From assembly GCF_000001735.4 (NCBI RefSeq), contig NC_003075.7, forward strand, positions 17,175,001 through 17,239,000: a stretch of 64,000 nucleotides of DNA. Direction: 5' to 3'. A model generated the notes under the pieces. The model was not told the origin of the DNA and made no database searches. It worked only from the letters and a program-made list of their open reading frames with translations. A program made the position numbers and the translations under genes. Positions 51,508-63,400 of this stretch are shown here, in pieces. Numbering within the stretch: position 1 is the stretch's first letter; each line of letters starts with the position of its first letter. Source of the stretch: Arabidopsis thaliana (Eukaryota > Streptophyta > Magnoliopsida > Brassicales > Brassicaceae).

Positions 51508-51859
51508 CTTTAAACTGTGTATATAAAGAATTCAAGAAAGATGATGTGAAGAGAGAAGTAAAGAGATGATTGTTGTTGTTTGTTGGAATGAGAGAGAGTT
51601 TGATCAATGTGTTATAATTTATACTTAGAGAGATGTGATGAGATTTTATGGTTGTTGTATCTTATTTAATTTCAAGTGGAAATGGTCAGACTTTGGTTGC
51701 TAGCTAATTTGAAAAGTCCGACAATTGTAATGTTTAATTCTGAAAATAAAATAAAAAATAATATGTGAAGACAAGGATGGTTTCGACGAGCTTTCTTTGA
51801 CTTTTCAAGTCTTTTCTAACGCAATAATTGACCTCATGCTCATCAAAGGAACTTCCACG

Positions 51860-52520
51860 AGCTGAGTGACGAGTCTCTCTCGGTTTATATATTAAAATCT
51901 AACTAGAGGAGGATTAAACAAATCAAAGAACTTCCACGATACTTGGTTTATATTAAAATCTGACTAGATGATGTTTACTTTGTTCAAACTGGTCAAATAA
52001 ATAATATCGTCCTGTTTACAAAATTATAGAACTCGACATTATTGTTCAAAGTGGGTCAAATAAATGAATAGCATTTTTTTTAAGAAAATATTGTATTTAA
52101 AAACATGTTAAAAAACATCTAATTTAAAAGTATAAAAAAACATGTCGGCTGTCTGTGTGATAGCATGACTGTGGAATATATATATTATTATTTTTGTGTC
52201 GAAAAAGTAGAATTTGTCATCTGGTTGTAGAAATATATTTCTAATCTTTCAAACTTTTTAAGATCTACATTTGTTTTTTTATTTTTAATAAGATTTATAT
52301 TCTTTAACAAGAGATGATAAATAAATATATTTTGAAAACTAATTTTTATTTATAGATATTTAATCTCGATTTTGGTTTTTTGAGTTTTCGAATTTTAGTT
52401 GGGAGAAGAATAAAAAGGTAAATACTATTAAAAGATTTATTAAATATTATTTGTCGATGTTCACATGTACATTATGTGGTAATCTTTAGATATTTCGATA
52501 CCTACATCAAATTTGGATGT
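51860..52520. repeat. Inverted segmental duplication, copy B right block
   Basis: Reverse complement of about 38250-39590. Shared: TATATTAAAATCTAACTAGAGGAG, TCTGACTAGATGATGTTTA, AAAGTGGGTCAAATAAATGAATAGCATTTT and GAGATGATAAATAAAT (each inverted in copy A). Separated from the left block by the gene at 51139-51507. Confidence 0.8.
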
Positions 52521-53195
52521 TGAGCTTCTTCTTAAGTCCGAGAAGAGTAAAGAAATTAGTGAGCGTGCTATTAAATATTGCTGGACAGCTGATGAAGTTT
52601 CTTGAGGAATCTGACGAGCTCCGATTGCGTGCTTTTCTTACTCTCAAAAGATTTAACACTTCTATATTGGCTTGCGATGTAGAAGCCATGAAGGTATGTA
52701 TTGAAAAACCGAAAATCTAAGATTTCTATTCGTTAATAAGAAATGATAAGTAAATTTATTTTGAAGATAAACCTTTATTGTGGGTATTTAATCTTGATTT
52801 TAGTTTTTGGAGTTTTGGATTTTTGATTGGGAAAGAATAAAAAGGTAATGCTATCAAAGGAAGCCACTCTCGGCACAATTGAAAGATTTATCAAAGATTG
52901 TTTGTCAATGCCCACATGTACATTCTGTGCACTAGCCTTTAGATATTTCTACCACTACATCAAATTTGGTTTAGGGCAACAACCCATGCTCTTAGAAAAA
53001 CTAAATACTATCTTTATATGAAGTTGCAATGTCGAAGTAATGAAGATTTATGTTGAAGAAATTTTTTTTTGGTTTAGACTTATTAAATCAATATGCTAAG
53101 ATGGGGTAGTGAAGATTTCAATCTTATGACTTTTGATGGAGAGTAAAGAGATGATAAGTAAAAATCTATTTTGAAGATAAATTTTTATTATGGGT
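52311..53195. repeat. Three tandem, diverged copies of a roughly 420-bp unit
   Basis: GAGATGATAAATAAAT...TATTTTGAA...TTTTTAT...GGTATTTAATCTTGATTTT recurs at 52311, 52740 and 53149 (periods 429 and 409). In the first two the unit continues through AAGAATAAAAAGGTAA, AAAGATTTAT and ACATGTACATT. The same unit lies inverted at about 38270-38540. Confidence 0.7.
52525..53021 (+). pseudogene. Gene fragments related to the 37.7-38.2 kb hypothetical
   Basis: A frame at 52517-52720 encodes RRVKKLVSVLLNIAGQLMKF and ACDVEAMKVCIEKPKI. The latter matches TCDVESMNLCLEKAEI encoded on the minus strand at about 38150-38205. A second frame (52827-53021) encodes ERFIKDCLSMPTCTFCALAF. No complete ORF or clear splice chain joins them. 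Probably decayed duplicates of one family; a hypothetical gene may be annotated here. Confidence 0.5.
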
Positions 53196-54251
53196 ATTTA
53201 AACTTTATTAAATCAAAATTATTTAGTGGCACATATCAATAAAAATCGAAATTTATCCATTTTGTTTTATAATTTTCAATCCACACTGTAAATAGCGTAA
53301 GATATCTGTGATTAATTACAAACCGAATATGAATCAAATTAAGATTCTATTACACCTAACGATTATTATAAATAAAATATATACTTTACAAAGAAAAAGC
53401 GGTAATCCTCGAAGGTATTCATTGAGATTGTTAATATTAATAAAATAATTTATTTTACCATTTAATTTAGTTATAAATTTTAATCCAAACCATAAATGGT
53501 ATCGACTTGTTTGGACCTTGAGGGAAAGGTCTAAATTTCTATAATTCGCATGAATTTTTAAACTAAATACATGGAATTCACTAAGAGAATTACCTAGAAC
53601 CTGATTTATTTCAAAAGTGGACTATCAAAGTGAGATTTTATTACGTCAAACTTCGAATTACAAAAAAAAAAAAAAGAACATCATTTTCACTTGTAGGTAA
53701 AAAGAGGTATATCAATATTTTAATTAATTTATCATATGTCCCTCTTTTGCTAATTATTATTTTAATTTATGATCCGATGATGCGAGAAAACTTTCAGGTA
53801 ATGAGAGAGCTGTTTGAGTTCGCCGCCCTTAAGACGGGAAATTTCTTGCTAACACAGATTAATGGCCAATTTCTTAAAATCAACGCATTAATGGCGGGTG
53901 GAGTTTTGGTCGGTCACATTGAGTGTGGTATGGATTTGAAAATTTTTGAATTCGATATTTTTTTGTCGGTCGGTCAACGCATTAATGTTATTTTGTTTGA
54001 TCTACCAGAACGCTAAACTTGGTTTGTAATTTATTTGAAACCTCTATTTTGTGTGTTAACTAACTCATGTCAAGGCCGATGGATCATCTTGACGCATGTA
54101 TTGAATTTTAAGCTCATTAGACAGAGTCCTTATTTCATGATTTTCCTTTTTGGAGGCTCTCGTATTACCATGATGATCCAATCAATTGTCGTGATTTCCT
54201 GCCCCGGTTAACTTCTTCTATCTATGATCCAAACACTGCTATGTTTATATC
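53196..54251. other. AT-rich spacer with one unrecognised ORF
   Basis: No gene I can support. The plus frame at 53771-54016 (MMRENFQVMRELFEFAALK, NALMAGGVLVGHIECGMDL) has protein-like composition but no motif I know and no splice partners; it may be another decayed fragment. Confidence 0.5.
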
Positions 54252-54431
54252 AGGGCTTACTAGAAACTGTCAAGTATTACAAGAAAGAAAACTCAAAAGG
54301 ATTCCATGTGGAATCAAGGAGTAAAAGCCCACCGTTGGTCTTTGGTACAAAATGTATGCTAACTGCGGTTGGTCTTGATAAACAGGTGAGTGGAAGTGGA
54401 CAAAGCTACTCAAGAACTGAAGACATCAACA
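54252..54431 (+). pseudogene. Duplicated tail fragment of the 32.2-34.9 kb membrane-protein gene
   Basis: Matches the minus strand of about 32320-32510. It covers the end of the penultimate exon (GGGCTTACTAGAAACTGT), part of the intron (AAACTCAAAAGGATTCCAT, TGGTCTTTGGT) and the start of the last exon (GTGAGTGGAAGTGGACAAAG through GAAGACATCAACA). It then breaks off. Retained intron sequence shows a DNA-level, not RNA-mediated, copy. Internal changes remain in the intron part. Confidence 0.85.
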
Positions 54432-54877
54432 AAAAGACTAAGCCTGAATGATAACAATCTTTTTCAACTTTGCGATGTAAGGAAACAAATGTGAAATCAT
54501 ACAAGTGGATTTGCAGTTAAGAAGAGTTGAGACTTGAGATAGTTGTTGCAATTCCACGAGATAGTTTTAGATTTACTCAGATTACTACATCACGTTCGTG
54601 AGATACAATTATGGGAAGTTAGTTCTACAGATCCCAACTCAGGTAAGAACATAAATACATAAAAAGCGAAAGAAACAAGCAAAAGCCATTACGATTGATT
54701 CCTTCATTCTCTCTTGTCTTGGGAAGTCGTCGACGACTGAAACGATGATCATGTTGATACATGAAGATCCAACTAGTGGGTTTTGAAAATAAAATCCAAA
54801 AACAAACTATTTTCTTTCTTTTACCTCGCCAAGGGAACCAGAAGCAGAAGCATGATGATCTTCTTCCCGGCTACGAA
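54432..54877. other. Spacer and 3' region of the small gene
   Basis: No coding exon supported. Probably the 3' UTR of the small minus-strand gene from about 54650, possibly with a 3' UTR intron. Confidence 0.5.
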
Positions 54878-55259
54878 TTACATACTCATGGCGTATGACG
54901 TGTAAAAGACTGCCCCTTTAAATACGTAACTGGCAAAACCACGATTCGCCTCTTGAGCAAAAACAATAAGACATCACCACACCAAAAAGCAAACCGAAGA
55001 TGAAACATATGGCAATTGTTAGACCCAAAATAAACAAAAACAAAGAAAAACATGAGTAATGGCAAAAATCTTGCTGACTCACCCATCTGATGATTCTCTG
55101 AAGGTAACTCTCGAGATGATGACATCCCTCTTCGACAGTACTGCAAATTGACGCAATTGCAATCAGCCAGAGACATTTGAATCAAAGCAGGAGAAATTCA
55201 TATGAATAAATCGGTTCAGCTACCTTAGCAAACGCGGATCCACCACCCCGTATCATCAT
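54878..55259 (-). CDS. Probable three-exon gene for a 55-aa protein
   Basis: Exons as complement of 54878-54951, 55083-55140 and 55224-55259 join in frame (168 nt). Donors AAG|GTAGCT and ATGG|GTGAGT and acceptors TTGCAG and CTCAAG are consensus. Product begins MMIRGGGSAFAK, continues YCRRGMSSSRELPSENHQM and ends FKGAVFYTSYAMSM. It is a small basic protein with a short amphipathic or hydrophobic C-terminal stretch, of the size of mitochondrial or membrane-complex accessory proteins. The spliced frame reads straight through three exons, which is unlikely by chance. Probably At4g36515; function unknown. An alternative is read-through of exon 2 into the intron. Confidence 0.65.
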
Positions 55260-55588
55260 GGCTTATCGCTGCCCTTTCCTCCCGACCGCGGAAAAGGTTT
55301 GTCCAAAGTATCCCCCTATATTTCTTCATTATCTAATAGCCCGATAACGCCTAATCCAGCCCACTTTTTCCGGCCCATCATATCTAGTCGATGTGATCTA
55401 TAACATTTTGCATTTTACATATCTTTTGTTAGCTAAGCTAATTAGTTCAAATTTACATGTGTAGACTTGCGAGAGAATGGAAGAACGTGGACTAATACGA
55501 TACGAACGTGGACTAATAATATAGAGGATATATACTCAACTAATCAAGCACAACTTTACAAAAAATTAAAGAAGAACCATATATCACA
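55260..55588. other. Spacer: promoter of the 55-aa gene and auxilin-like 3' region
   Basis: GCGGCCGCGG-like GC-rich DNA just upstream of 55259 (plus strand CCCGACCGCGG), then AT-rich DNA leading to the stop codon of the auxilin-like gene at 55589. Includes a short repeated string GAACGTGGACTAATA at 55484 and 55503. Confidence 0.55.
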
Positions 55589-58500
55589 TCAACGTCCTTC
55601 TGAGTTGAATCTGTTCCAAGCTTCCTGGATATTAATTAGAACATTAAGACAATTCCAGATTCTTGAATGAGCAATTCAGAGACTGTGTAAAAAGGTGTAA
55701 CAGAACATGAACCAATACCTTAAGAAGATCGAAGACCTTTTCGCAGATATATTTCTGATGAATGTTTGCACCTCTTTGCTGTAACTTGTCTGGATGAACA
55801 CAAAGTGTAGCTTTCCTGTAAGCTCGCTTCACGGCTGCTGAAGTTATCACTTCTGTTAACGGTAACGGTTGCCAACCGCTCTCGGGACCGAGAATCTGGT
55901 TCACAACAAACAAAGACAAAGAAAAATCGATTTGAGAAATAGCTTTTAACTATCTAACTTTGATCTCTAGCTATGTTGTTCGGTAAGGAAACGTTACATA
56001 TTGTAGTGTTGAGAGTAATGCTCTTATGTTTCCTTCTTTTCCACTCGACCATCTTTTTACTTCGGTGTCTAAGGTTTCAGCAATTCTCTGTGGGAAACAT
56101 AAACAAAAATGTGATTATTGAAAAGAAAGGAAGGCTTTAGTGAAAATATAGGAAGGAGTTCAGTTTGGTGGTTGTACAATTCTCTCTGCTTGTTCTCTCT
56201 GAGCCACGAGATCACGCATGTTCTTCTCTGCTAAAGCTTTAGCCTGTTAAGAATTCAATATGCCCGTTAACTAACATCATCAATGGTGTGGATTTCAAAA
56301 CGAGTATTGAAGCATCAGTTACCACACGATCAGCCGTTCTTTGATGCCTTTCTAATCTTGATGTATACCTTTGAGGCGATTCACCTTCAGTACCTTAAAA
56401 GACAAAAGAAACGAAAATGGGTTAAGCACTTAAGCTAATAGGGGTATGCAAAAATAAAACCACTAGAGAGTTTTCAGAGTATTTTTACCATGAGAATCTT
56501 GATATCTTGAAGCACCAAAAGAGACTGAATTTTGAAATTGCTTATCAGAAAGTGATATTTCCATTCGTTCACCAAAGAAACCTGAACTCTGAGATTGCTT
56601 ATCGGAAACCGATCTTTCCATTCGCTCTCTTGCCTCAAAAGCAGCCTTTTCAGCTGCACGGTCACGAGCTTCAGAGGTTGCTCTCTCCACTGCTGCCCGT
56701 TCTGCTCTAAGTCGAGCCTCCATCGATAACTTATCAGGCAAAGACTTCTCTCTGGCCTCAGCACATGCTTTCTCCAATCTTTCACGTGCATCAGCCAATG
56801 CTCTCTGGTCAAAAGCCATTCGATCCTTCTCCCTCTCTCTTTCCCTCTCCCTTTCTTCTTCTACCTTTCTTAATTGCTCCATCTCTAAGTCTCTTTCTCT
56901 CTTTAGTCTCTCTGCTTCTTTCTCACGTTGCACAGATACTCGAGAAGGCAATGGTCTTTCTACTTTTGCATCTTGATTTAAACCTGCTTGCGTCTCATAG
57001 ATATTTCCTCTTTCCTGCTGATGGGTGAATTTATATTCATGGTTTCTGAAACCATAGGATGTTTTGGGAGCGGACTTACTTTCCTCTGGATTCCTTTGAT
57101 CACGACCAACACCTACAACGTCTTCTAATCTTTCTTCAACTTCAGTTTTCAACCCACTGACTCGTTTGAGAACTGAGGCATCTTTGGAGGTTTCAGAATT
57201 TTTACTCTTCTGTTCGAGCTTCCCTCCTATAATATTCTCAGTGACAGATGTGGATTCCTCACCTGATTCTCCATTTTGTTGGTTACATCCTCCATTCTCA
57301 CCCAGCCGTGGTGTCTCTTCATTCCTCTCAAACAACCTGGTGTCAGCATCCATCTCATTAGTTCCTTCCTTTTGGCTGGCGTCTTTGAGGGTCTTCTCAA
57401 AAACCTTCCAAGGACAGGTTTCTGCGGACATAGATTCTCTCTGCCTTGTCCCTTCTTCTTCTTTCTTTTGTTTGTTCACTGATACGTCGTTGTCTATACT
57501 CTCATTCTCTTCTAGAGTGTCGCTAAGACTTTCATTTGATGATTGCTCTCCATGAGCCTCTTTGGTGGTTTCACAGGTTTTCTCCATTTCACAAGCATCT
57601 CTTTCTTTCTCGTCACTTTCTTCTCCTGAATATTCATGTTGTTTTCTTTCATTTTCCTGATGCTCTTGATTTTCTCTATGTAGTCTTTCTCTTTCCTTGG
57701 CTTCTTGCAGCCTCATCCTCATCTCTTCCTGTTCAAGATCCTCTTTCAGTCTTCTCTCAATCTCTGCCCTCTCAAAAGCTTCTATCAGTCTTTTTTCTTT
57801 CTCTTCTAGCTCAATAGCTTCTCTCAGTTTCTTCTTATTCTCCTCTTTTTCACGTGTCTCTTTCAGCCTTCTTTCGTTCTCCTTTTGCTCGAGGGCTTCT
57901 TTCAACTTCCTCTCATTCTCTGCCTGCTCAAGAACCTCTTTAGCTCTCCTCTCATTTTCTTCTCTCTCTTGTCTTTCTTTAATCTGCCTTTCCTTCTCTT
58001 CTTGTTCAAGAGTTGCTTTCAGTCTTTGCTCCAGCTCTGCCTTCTCACGTGCCTCCTTTATTCTTCGCTCGTTTTCTTCTTTTTCACGTGCTTCTTTTAT
58101 CCTTCGTTCCTTCTCTTGTTCAAGTGCAACTCTCATTTTTTCTTTCATGCTCTGCCTTCTCACAGGCCTCTCTCATTCTACGGTTCTCTTCTTCCTTTTC
58201 AAAAGCTTCTTTTAGCTGCAATTCTAACTCTTGTTGTTCTTTCATTTTCCTTTCTTGTTCTGCCTTTTCACGAGCCTCAACAGCTCTTCGTTCATTCTCT
58301 GCTTTTTCACGAGCTTCCTTAATCTTTCTTTCCTTCTCTTCTTGCTCCAACGCAGCCTTTAGTCTTTTCTCATTTTCTGCCTTCTCAACAGCTACTCTTT
58401 CTCTTCTGTCATTTTCTTCCCTTAGACGAGCCTCTTTAATCCTAGTTTCCTCCTCCATCCTCTTCAAGGGCTCATTCAGTTTAGTCTCACTTTGGCTACG

Positions 58501-60435
58501 CATTTCCATTTTTTTACCATTTCCATTCAATTCAACGGAAACCTCTAGCGTACTTTCATTACCAAGAGCTTCCCTGAGCTTTCTCGCATTTTGTTCCCAA
58601 TCATACACGCATTCCTGGTTCGTTTCAGCTGCTTTCTGATGTGTTTTTTTATCCAACTGTTGATTTTGAATGCGTTTTGTTTTCTCTTCACAGAGCAATT
58701 CCTTCTTTTGTTTCGCAGGCTTTTCAGTAAAGAGCTTGTTTTCTTCTGGTTTGAGCAGATTTCTGTGTTTCACTATCCCACCATGATCAGGTAAATCGTT
58801 GCCCATCTCAACATGTCTCGATTTCTCAATCTTTGGCTCTTCAGGAGCCTTTTCAGCAAGCTTGTTCTCATGTCTCTTATGCCTAGATGATAACTTTCTC
58901 GTTCCAGAGTGTTTTGGCAATTTCCTAGCTTCATGATCCTCCCTATCTCCTTTTGCTCTCCTCCGTTGTTTCTCCCAGTCAACATTGCCTGCCCATGTCA
59001 GCTCCTGATCGAAAAACTCAGCATTAAGAGGAATAGAAACATCTTTTCCACCACTGTTCTCATCAGCATTTCTTGGTAGCTCTGTTCTCACCAATTCAAC
59101 ATATTGATTATTAGCTTCTTTCCATTCATCATTTCCATCAGAGGTTGCTGACCCTTGAGAAGACAGAGACTTGCTTCCACGCTTATCCTTCAAAGACTTT
59201 CTTGCTACATCAATATTACTCTTAACAACTGGCAAACCAGCTGCATAGCTCGATTTCCCTTCCTCTTTTATTCTATTCTTCGTGGAGGATGGCGTTGAGG
59301 TGGTCCGTGCCACATCCCTCTTCCTTTCTAACAGCTCTTTTGCACTTTTTAATTTTGCCTCAGCTTTTAGCATAGCTTCTCTCACAGCAGCTGAATTAGC
59401 ATCAACCTCTACATCAAAGAACGTTGGAGAACTACTACTATCTACAGATCCTTGTGATCCAGTGGTTTTAGAATTAGAAGCCGAACTTCTAAAATCACTC
59501 TTCAATATAGGAGCTGCTCTCGATGGAGGTGGTATTCCAGTAGGATGAGTCTTCAAACCAATCTCAGAAACAGTAACAAAAGGTTCACTACTGTAATACT
59601 TGTCTTCAAAGACAAATCTACTTGTACCTCTACCAACAGAAGATGGCCCAGTCACCTTGTTAAGCTTTGTTGTTCCATCAACTGCGACAGTGTAACCAGG
59701 AATAGCACCAAGATCAGCTACACGTATCACACCACTTGAGGACATATTTGTCTCACCGCCGCTTATCTGACTAGCTTTGTTATAAGAAATGTTGAACTCT
59801 GTACTTCCATCAATGGAATCATATGAGTCTCTACCATTAGAAAAGCAAGGACTTTTGCCAGAATGTTCTGTACCACCTGAGCATGACTCTACTTCCTCAG
59901 GAGTCCTACAAACAAAATAAAGCTCAATTCTTAAAAAAGAAGGCTCTTTTCCACAAATTGAATCATAAAGTTTCGATTTTTATCAGTACCAAGCATCGTC
60001 GGAGGAATCACCATCACCAACCACCGTAGTAGACTTCTGCTGCAAAAACAGTTCTTCATACGACGGAGCTAAATCGAGATCGTTAAACCCTCCGAAGACT
60101 TCACGGTAGTCAAAACCTTGACTCCGAACATCGAAGTAGACATCTCTATCATCAACAAGTGGAAGATCGAGTACCGGAATCGAAGAAACGGCGGCGCGTG
60201 AGGAGCCGTTGAAACCGGAGAAAATCTCGCAATAGTCTTCGAGACGAGGAGATAAAGTCGGAGCTCCGAACCTAGGTGGACCACCAAAAACGTCGTCGTA
60301 TGTAGTAGTGGTGGTTGTATTAGCCGTTTTGCCGGAGTTGTAGCTAAAACCTCCGGTGGTGTTATTGCCATTGTAAGGTTTCTTAGGTAATGAAGAAGAC
60401 CTGTTTGGATTCCGAGAATGAGAGAGATTTTCCAT
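55589..60435 (-). CDS. Large auxilin-like J-domain protein with an apparent frameshift
   Basis: Auxilin-type co-chaperone, expected to recruit Hsc70 for clathrin uncoating. Exons as complement of 55589-55624, 55719-55895, 55998-56087, 56178-56243, 56323-56393, 56489-59905 and 59990-60435; about 1430 aa if read through. Start at MENLSHSRN (60435) because family members begin this way; an upstream in-frame ATG exists. The N-terminal region has a [10 protein letters not shown] motif, then a very long charged coiled coil of REKAENERR-type repeats (about 560-950). The C-terminal J domain carries [18 protein letters not shown] and [11 protein letters not shown]. At the six-T tract 58136-58141 the frame shifts by one: frame A stops at 58120 about 9 codons later, while frame B continues the same coiled coil. 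Corresponds to At4g36520. Confidence 0.88.
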
Positions 60436-63400
60436 GAGAGAGTCAATCAACAAAAACGATTCTTGGGGGTTCGCAAATATTTCTCCTTTCTTCTTCAATC
60501 TCTCCGGCTCTCTCCGTTGTTGAGAGTCTGAAACAGCAGAAGTCAAGCGGACGGAAAAAGCGAAAATCAAAAGAGGAAAAATGTCTCAAAAAGAAACTCC
60601 AAAATGACGAAAAAGGACCTCTTCAGCTTTAATTTGAAATCTAATTCGAGTCGTCTTTATTTCAAAAGGGTATATAATATTCCCATCTCTCTACATCGTA
60701 CAAAAAGAGAATTAATTCTATTTATTTTAGGTTAATTCATAATTTTGTAATATGTCAAAATTATTATTTAATAGTAAAAAAATAAGAACGTTAGGATTTT
60801 TCTGTTTAACTTATTGCTTGTTGTCTCCATATAATACTAAAACAAATAAAAAATTTTGATTGATTGTTAATAAAAAAAAAGAGTTCTGAAAACAGTCGTG
60901 CTGCTGCAATCGTAACGGCCGGCGCGGCGGCAACTAATTAAATACAGTAACAATTTTTAGTATTTTAATAAGACTTGTTTTATTTTATTTGTGCTATTAA
61001 TTTTATAATGAAATGATGAAACCGATATATAGGAGGACAGGTGTAGCCGGTAAGCCGGTGAAGACGCGCGAAACGAAAAGGAAAGGGTAAAATAGGAAAT
61101 ACACAATACTCGTTGTTGTCACTTCTTCGTCTCCGGTGGGTCCGACTATTGCAGCACACTATCTTCATCACTTTCCATGAAAAAATAGGAAAATAATTCT
61201 CTCTTTGATAATTATAACGTTAGAATGAATTTATAAAAATTAAATTACAGATACGCAGGAATCTCATAGTTTTAATATTATACTATAGTAGTACAAAACT
61301 TGGATTATTCGGACCTGGTCTAGTCATCTAGATAAAAAGTATAGATATACCAGTGTCGTTTTTTGCAAGGCTATAAAAAACCAAACTAAAATATACGGAC
61401 AAAAACAAAAAGAATAATAAAAGAGTGATAATAAATGTAAGAAGAAGAAAATAAAGGTTCCCAAGAGGGAAACAAATGTAGTGAAAATGGTAAGAGTAAG
61501 AAACTGTGGAGTTGCCTCGGCCAATGAATCAGTTACAAGTGTAACGCACTCTTACTTGTACTACTATTTCCCATTTCTTTCCTTTTTGTTCAAATTCTAG
61601 CATTAGCATTTTCTAATTGATGTGTATATATGTATCCAATGAAAGATATTTGGTGACAAAACGAGTAATTATAAATTCGCTAGCAGTTTTTAACCACTAG
61701 TTATGAATACATTTACATGTGTATTAAGCTATGATTGTAAAACTTTAGCTAAAAGCCAACAGTATTATTTGACAAAAGTAGTCCTCGCTCTTTGACAAAA
61801 AAAAAAGTAGTCCTTGCTTGAAACTAGTAATTTAAATCATAAATTACAATATTGACAATATATTTGATTATCCAAATAACTTGATTAAACATATGTAATC
61901 TACAAAAACTCCTAGTAAAAACAGGTGAATCATTGGCATTTTGTAAAACTGTTCTGACGTTTCCAATAATAGCCTGAAAATGACACTGTTGGTGTAGTTT
62001 AATCAAGATTTGAGCATATAAGTATTAATCCAAATTTGGCACCATTCCTCCAGATCATTTTTATAAGAAAAAATCAAATTAAAAAGGGACACTAATTAAG
62101 TCACGAATAGGACAGCCTAAACCGTTCCAGATCATATTGAGTATCCTTTTTTTTTGTTTTTTTCTTCTCACAAGCATATATAGTCCATTGCAAGTCGAAA
62201 TTTATAATTTCATTACACTTATAATTAAGTACGACGCAAGTATGGTGCATATACAACATATTTATTCCTTATACGTATTATTATCACCCTAATAAAATAG
62301 AATAAATACCGATTCGCTAGTGTAACGATTTGGTGTCCACAATCGATAACGAGATATATCGTGGCATGCATGATTAATGATTTGAACCATTTATTAATTT
62401 GTTGACAACTCATATGATTATCACTCTACGTTGCCCCTCTTAAAGTCGAAATTGAAATTTAGAAGATAATTAATATTTGTTCATATATGGGTAGTTGGCT
62501 TCCCATATTAAGTTGTATAGCATCAATTAATGTACATGTATGTATTCGATTTTTTTTTGGTACTCATTAACTATGAAATCAATTGATATATATCTATTTT
62601 GTTAATTATGATAGTGAAAATTTACCTGCACTAGGGCTATTACGACAAAATAATTCATTGTGATATGAACGAGTGCAAGCATATTAAATCATTAGTTAAT
62701 GACAACACCAACTTTTTCTACAAGTTAGATTCGGAATTTAATCAGTTAATTTTAGTTTTAAAATGAATTTCAATTGTGTACCCTTACCTTTTTGGTTTAG
62801 AGCCAAATATAAATTCAAATTCGTTTTCTGTTTAGTAAAATTTCATTCAAATAAAATTAGCTGGATTTATTCGCGCTTCAAACATGTATATAGATATGTA
62901 AACGTGTGGGTGTGTATACGCGTGCTTGCTTAAAACTCCGTGCCTTGTAAAGCATGCATGAACCCTAGATGATAAAAAAATATATAAAAGACGAATTCAC
63001 ACTTTGATCAATACTATAGTCTCTTATAGTTTGAATAGCTATATTAGTAAAAATAACTTCGCAAATAAAAACATGATTAAATATTATGCTTCGAACATAA
63101 TGATGGCGGTGATAACCATGCTTGCCCTACTTACAAGATTCACTTATTCCGTCATCGGTGTATTCACTTATTCGTTTCCATCATCGGTGTATTTAAATAG
63201 TTACTACTAGCTATTATATCTGATTTTCTAGATCATAATTCATAAGCACATTGTCTAGAAAAACTATGCGTATTAAACAGAAATATATCTTTATATTTTG
63301 AGTAACTAGAGATAAGTTTACTGGACGATATCTCTATTGGGTTGTTTTCAACTATAATTTTTTGGATGTTGTCCCAAATTTGGGTAGTTCTGCAATTGAA

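Noticed and set aside
56507-58639. Plus-strand ORFs rich in Ser/Leu/Phe over 56.5-58.6 kb (for example 57697-58215)
   Set aside because: They are antisense shadows of the Glu/Lys/Arg-rich coiled coil of the auxilin-like gene; repeated GAA/GAG codons read as Ser/Phe/Leu on the other strand.
61324-61524. 66-codon minus ORF starting MAEATPQFL, resembling a small membrane protein
   Set aside because: The rest is Phe/Leu/Tyr-rich as expected from AT-rich DNA; no splice chain or promoter evidence.
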